Assembly (NCBI RefSeq): GCF_004027225.2 | Contig: NC_044288.2 | Location: 15,200,744 to 15,264,743 of the forward strand | Direction: 5' to 3' | Source: Strigops habroptila | Lineage: Eukaryota > Chordata > Aves > Psittaciformes > Psittacidae | Length of the DNA stretch: 64,000 nt | In this document: one piece after another, positions 62,427-64,000 of the stretch | Position numbering within the stretch: position 1 is the stretch's first letter | Layout: each line of letters opens with the position of its first letter | Notes under the pieces: model-generated | Seen by the model: the letters and a program-made list of their open reading frames with translations, nothing else | Told to the model about the DNA's origin: nothing | Database searches by the model: none | Translations under genes and position numbers: made by a program

Positions 62427-62480
62427 TTAGCAGTATCCTTCTAGCTAATGAGCTAGAAATCTAGCAAAGGAGGATAGAGT
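62427..62480. repeat. 54-bp direct repeat, copy 2
   Basis: Second copy, 1087 bases from the first. It differs by T for G in the loop (AATG for AAGG), and the flanks do not match. Confidence 0.9.
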
Positions 62481-64000
62481 CCAAGCTGAGCTTCATTTTT
62501 CAGGTTACCAAAAATATCACTACCCTAGTAGGGTATACTTGGACCAAAAGAGAAGAATGCACTCAAGTTTTCATTTAGAGTCTTCAGCTTGGTCAGAGTT
62601 TTTTCCAGTAGTGCCTGTCTCGCCTTCAGATAAATATAATGATTATTTTGAAGTACTGTGCTGTTCATGTAGCCAGTAATGTGCATTTCATATTCAAAAG
62701 GTGCTTTTTGGAATGGGTGTCATTAAAAGGACACCCATTTTCAGGAGGTTACATGTCGTCTTCTGTTCTGATTCATAACCTGAGATGAATTTGGCAGCAG
62801 CTGAATGTAAGTAAAGGAGTTAAAATTTGCTTGGAAATTAAAAAACAATTTTTAGGACATCACAGCTTTTCCTGTCAGGAGTTGTCAGTGTATCAGCAGG
62901 ACAAACATCAACTGTTATATGGTAGAAATGTGGAGTAAAACCTCACTATTGAAGAGCATCTTTTGCTGCGATTTTTTACCTATTAGCAGCCTGGGCAGAA
63001 AAAAACTGAGGCCTCTTGGGAAGAGCTAGGCACATGTGAGGGTCCTCCTCCAGGTGGGCACTGCAGGGTCAGTGTGTTTGAGAGAGACTTTTCTTGATGG
63101 AAAAAAATGTGCATAATCTACTGTAAGTGTAACATGTACCTCTGTACATTTCCCCAGCTCTAGGCTTTCATGGCATGCTGAAAGCAGGTGAAGAGAAAGG
63201 AGGAGAGAGGAATTAACTTTACTTTGTGATAACTCCTTGGAGTGTGAGGGTGCTTTCCAGCCTGTACCCTCTCGTCATGCTTTGGCCAGCACTGGGCAGT
63301 TGTGCTCTGTAGGTGAAGGGGGAGTTGCAGAGACAGTTCTGGAGTGCAGCCTCCGTTACGCTGTGAGTGTTTCACAGTGCAAGGACTGTACCCCAGGAGT
63401 CTCTGCCAGACTCCATCCCTAATAACTGACACGTTTGATCCTGCCTCTAAAACTTCGCAGAGGAGGAAACCCAGTGGGAGAAAAAACAAGTAAGCAAATT
63501 TCCCCTTTTGAGGCAGGGGCGGTGGAAGGCTTGGTTATCCTTGTTAGCTTCCTGGAGGTGGAGGCAAAAGGCCTATGTTAGTGGAGGAATGTCAGAGATG
63601 GCTTGTCTCATGATGTTTACAAGTCCTTTTAGATGTCACTGTAAGTGCTCTTGCTTTTAGCTGGTAGAAGTGAGGGCCTGTCAGGGAAGCAAAATGCCTT
63701 CTGATGTTCCTGGGTAACTATTTTATTAGCTGCTAGCTTCATAGTATACACTTGGATGACTTAGCTGAAGAAAATTAGTACACCTGAGACTTTCAGTCAG
63801 TCTTGTATTCGTTTAGAATGAAAAGTAGTTTGATCGGCTTGTGTAAAAACATATCCATCCTTTTTCCCTCTCAAAAGATCAGTGCTCTCCCTCAGGAAAG
63901 AAATGAAAGCTGCTCCCACTTCTATAGCGATTGCTTCTGATTTCCACAGCTTCAGAGCAAAGTGCAGCTGTGTCATTGTATCTTCAGCGTGACACATCAT

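Larger units (their letters stand above)
56979..64000. other. LSM11 3' UTR and downstream non-coding sequence
   Basis: I could not support any gene here. The next gene in the mammalian order is CLINT1, and I saw none of its sequence. The open frames at 58240, 60656 and 63797 have no recognisable domain. The stretch holds only the small repeats listed. Confidence 0.6.

Noticed and set aside
63797-64000. A possible first exon of CLINT1 at the window end
   Set aside because: The translated frame shows no match with CLINT1 sequence that I know, and no clear splice sites bound it.

Overview
The window is vertebrate nuclear DNA and almost certainly avian. It has spliced genes with GT-AG introns, CpG-rich first exons, and several copies of CR1-type LINE 3' ends, the typical interspersed repeat of bird genomes. 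It also carries an endogenous-retrovirus-type LTR in two copies. The species cannot be read from the sequence. Four protein genes are recognised by their translated exons: ADAM19, SOX30, THG1L and LSM11. These are neighbours on human chromosome 5q33 as I remember it, so this is a conserved syntenic block.

Region by region: 206-27069 (minus strand) holds 19 coding exons of ADAM19, from the signal peptide to the transmembrane segment; the cytoplasmic exons lie beyond base 1. The exon phases join without a break into 724 codons plus two bases. 27070-32480 is intergenic with one CR1 copy. 32529-41291 (minus) is SOX30 in five coding exons, with the HMG box in exon 2 and an in-frame 33-bp minisatellite of 12 units in exon 1. 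41292-41496 is a short CpG-rich gap from which SOX30 and THG1L diverge. 41497-45923 (plus) is THG1L in six exons (301 codons). 46353-47245 is a CR1 copy split by a fold-back LTR element with a 5-bp target duplication. 49526-56978 (plus) is LSM11 in four exons (353 codons). 56979-64000 holds possible LSM11 3' UTR and non-coding sequence with no gene that I can support.

The four genes do not form one pathway. ADAM19 is a membrane metalloprotease and sheddase. SOX30 is a germ-line HMG-box transcription factor. THG1L adds the 5' guanosine of tRNA-His. LSM11 is the U7 snRNP Sm-like protein for histone pre-mRNA 3' processing. I found no wholly new gene system. The points most worth checking are the SOX30 minisatellite, the fold-back LTR inside the CR1, the tight SOX30/THG1L head-to-head promoter, and a duplicated 54-bp motif near 61.3 and 62.4 kb.

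All exon borders come from reading splice consensus, phase and remembered family sequence by eye; no alignment was run.
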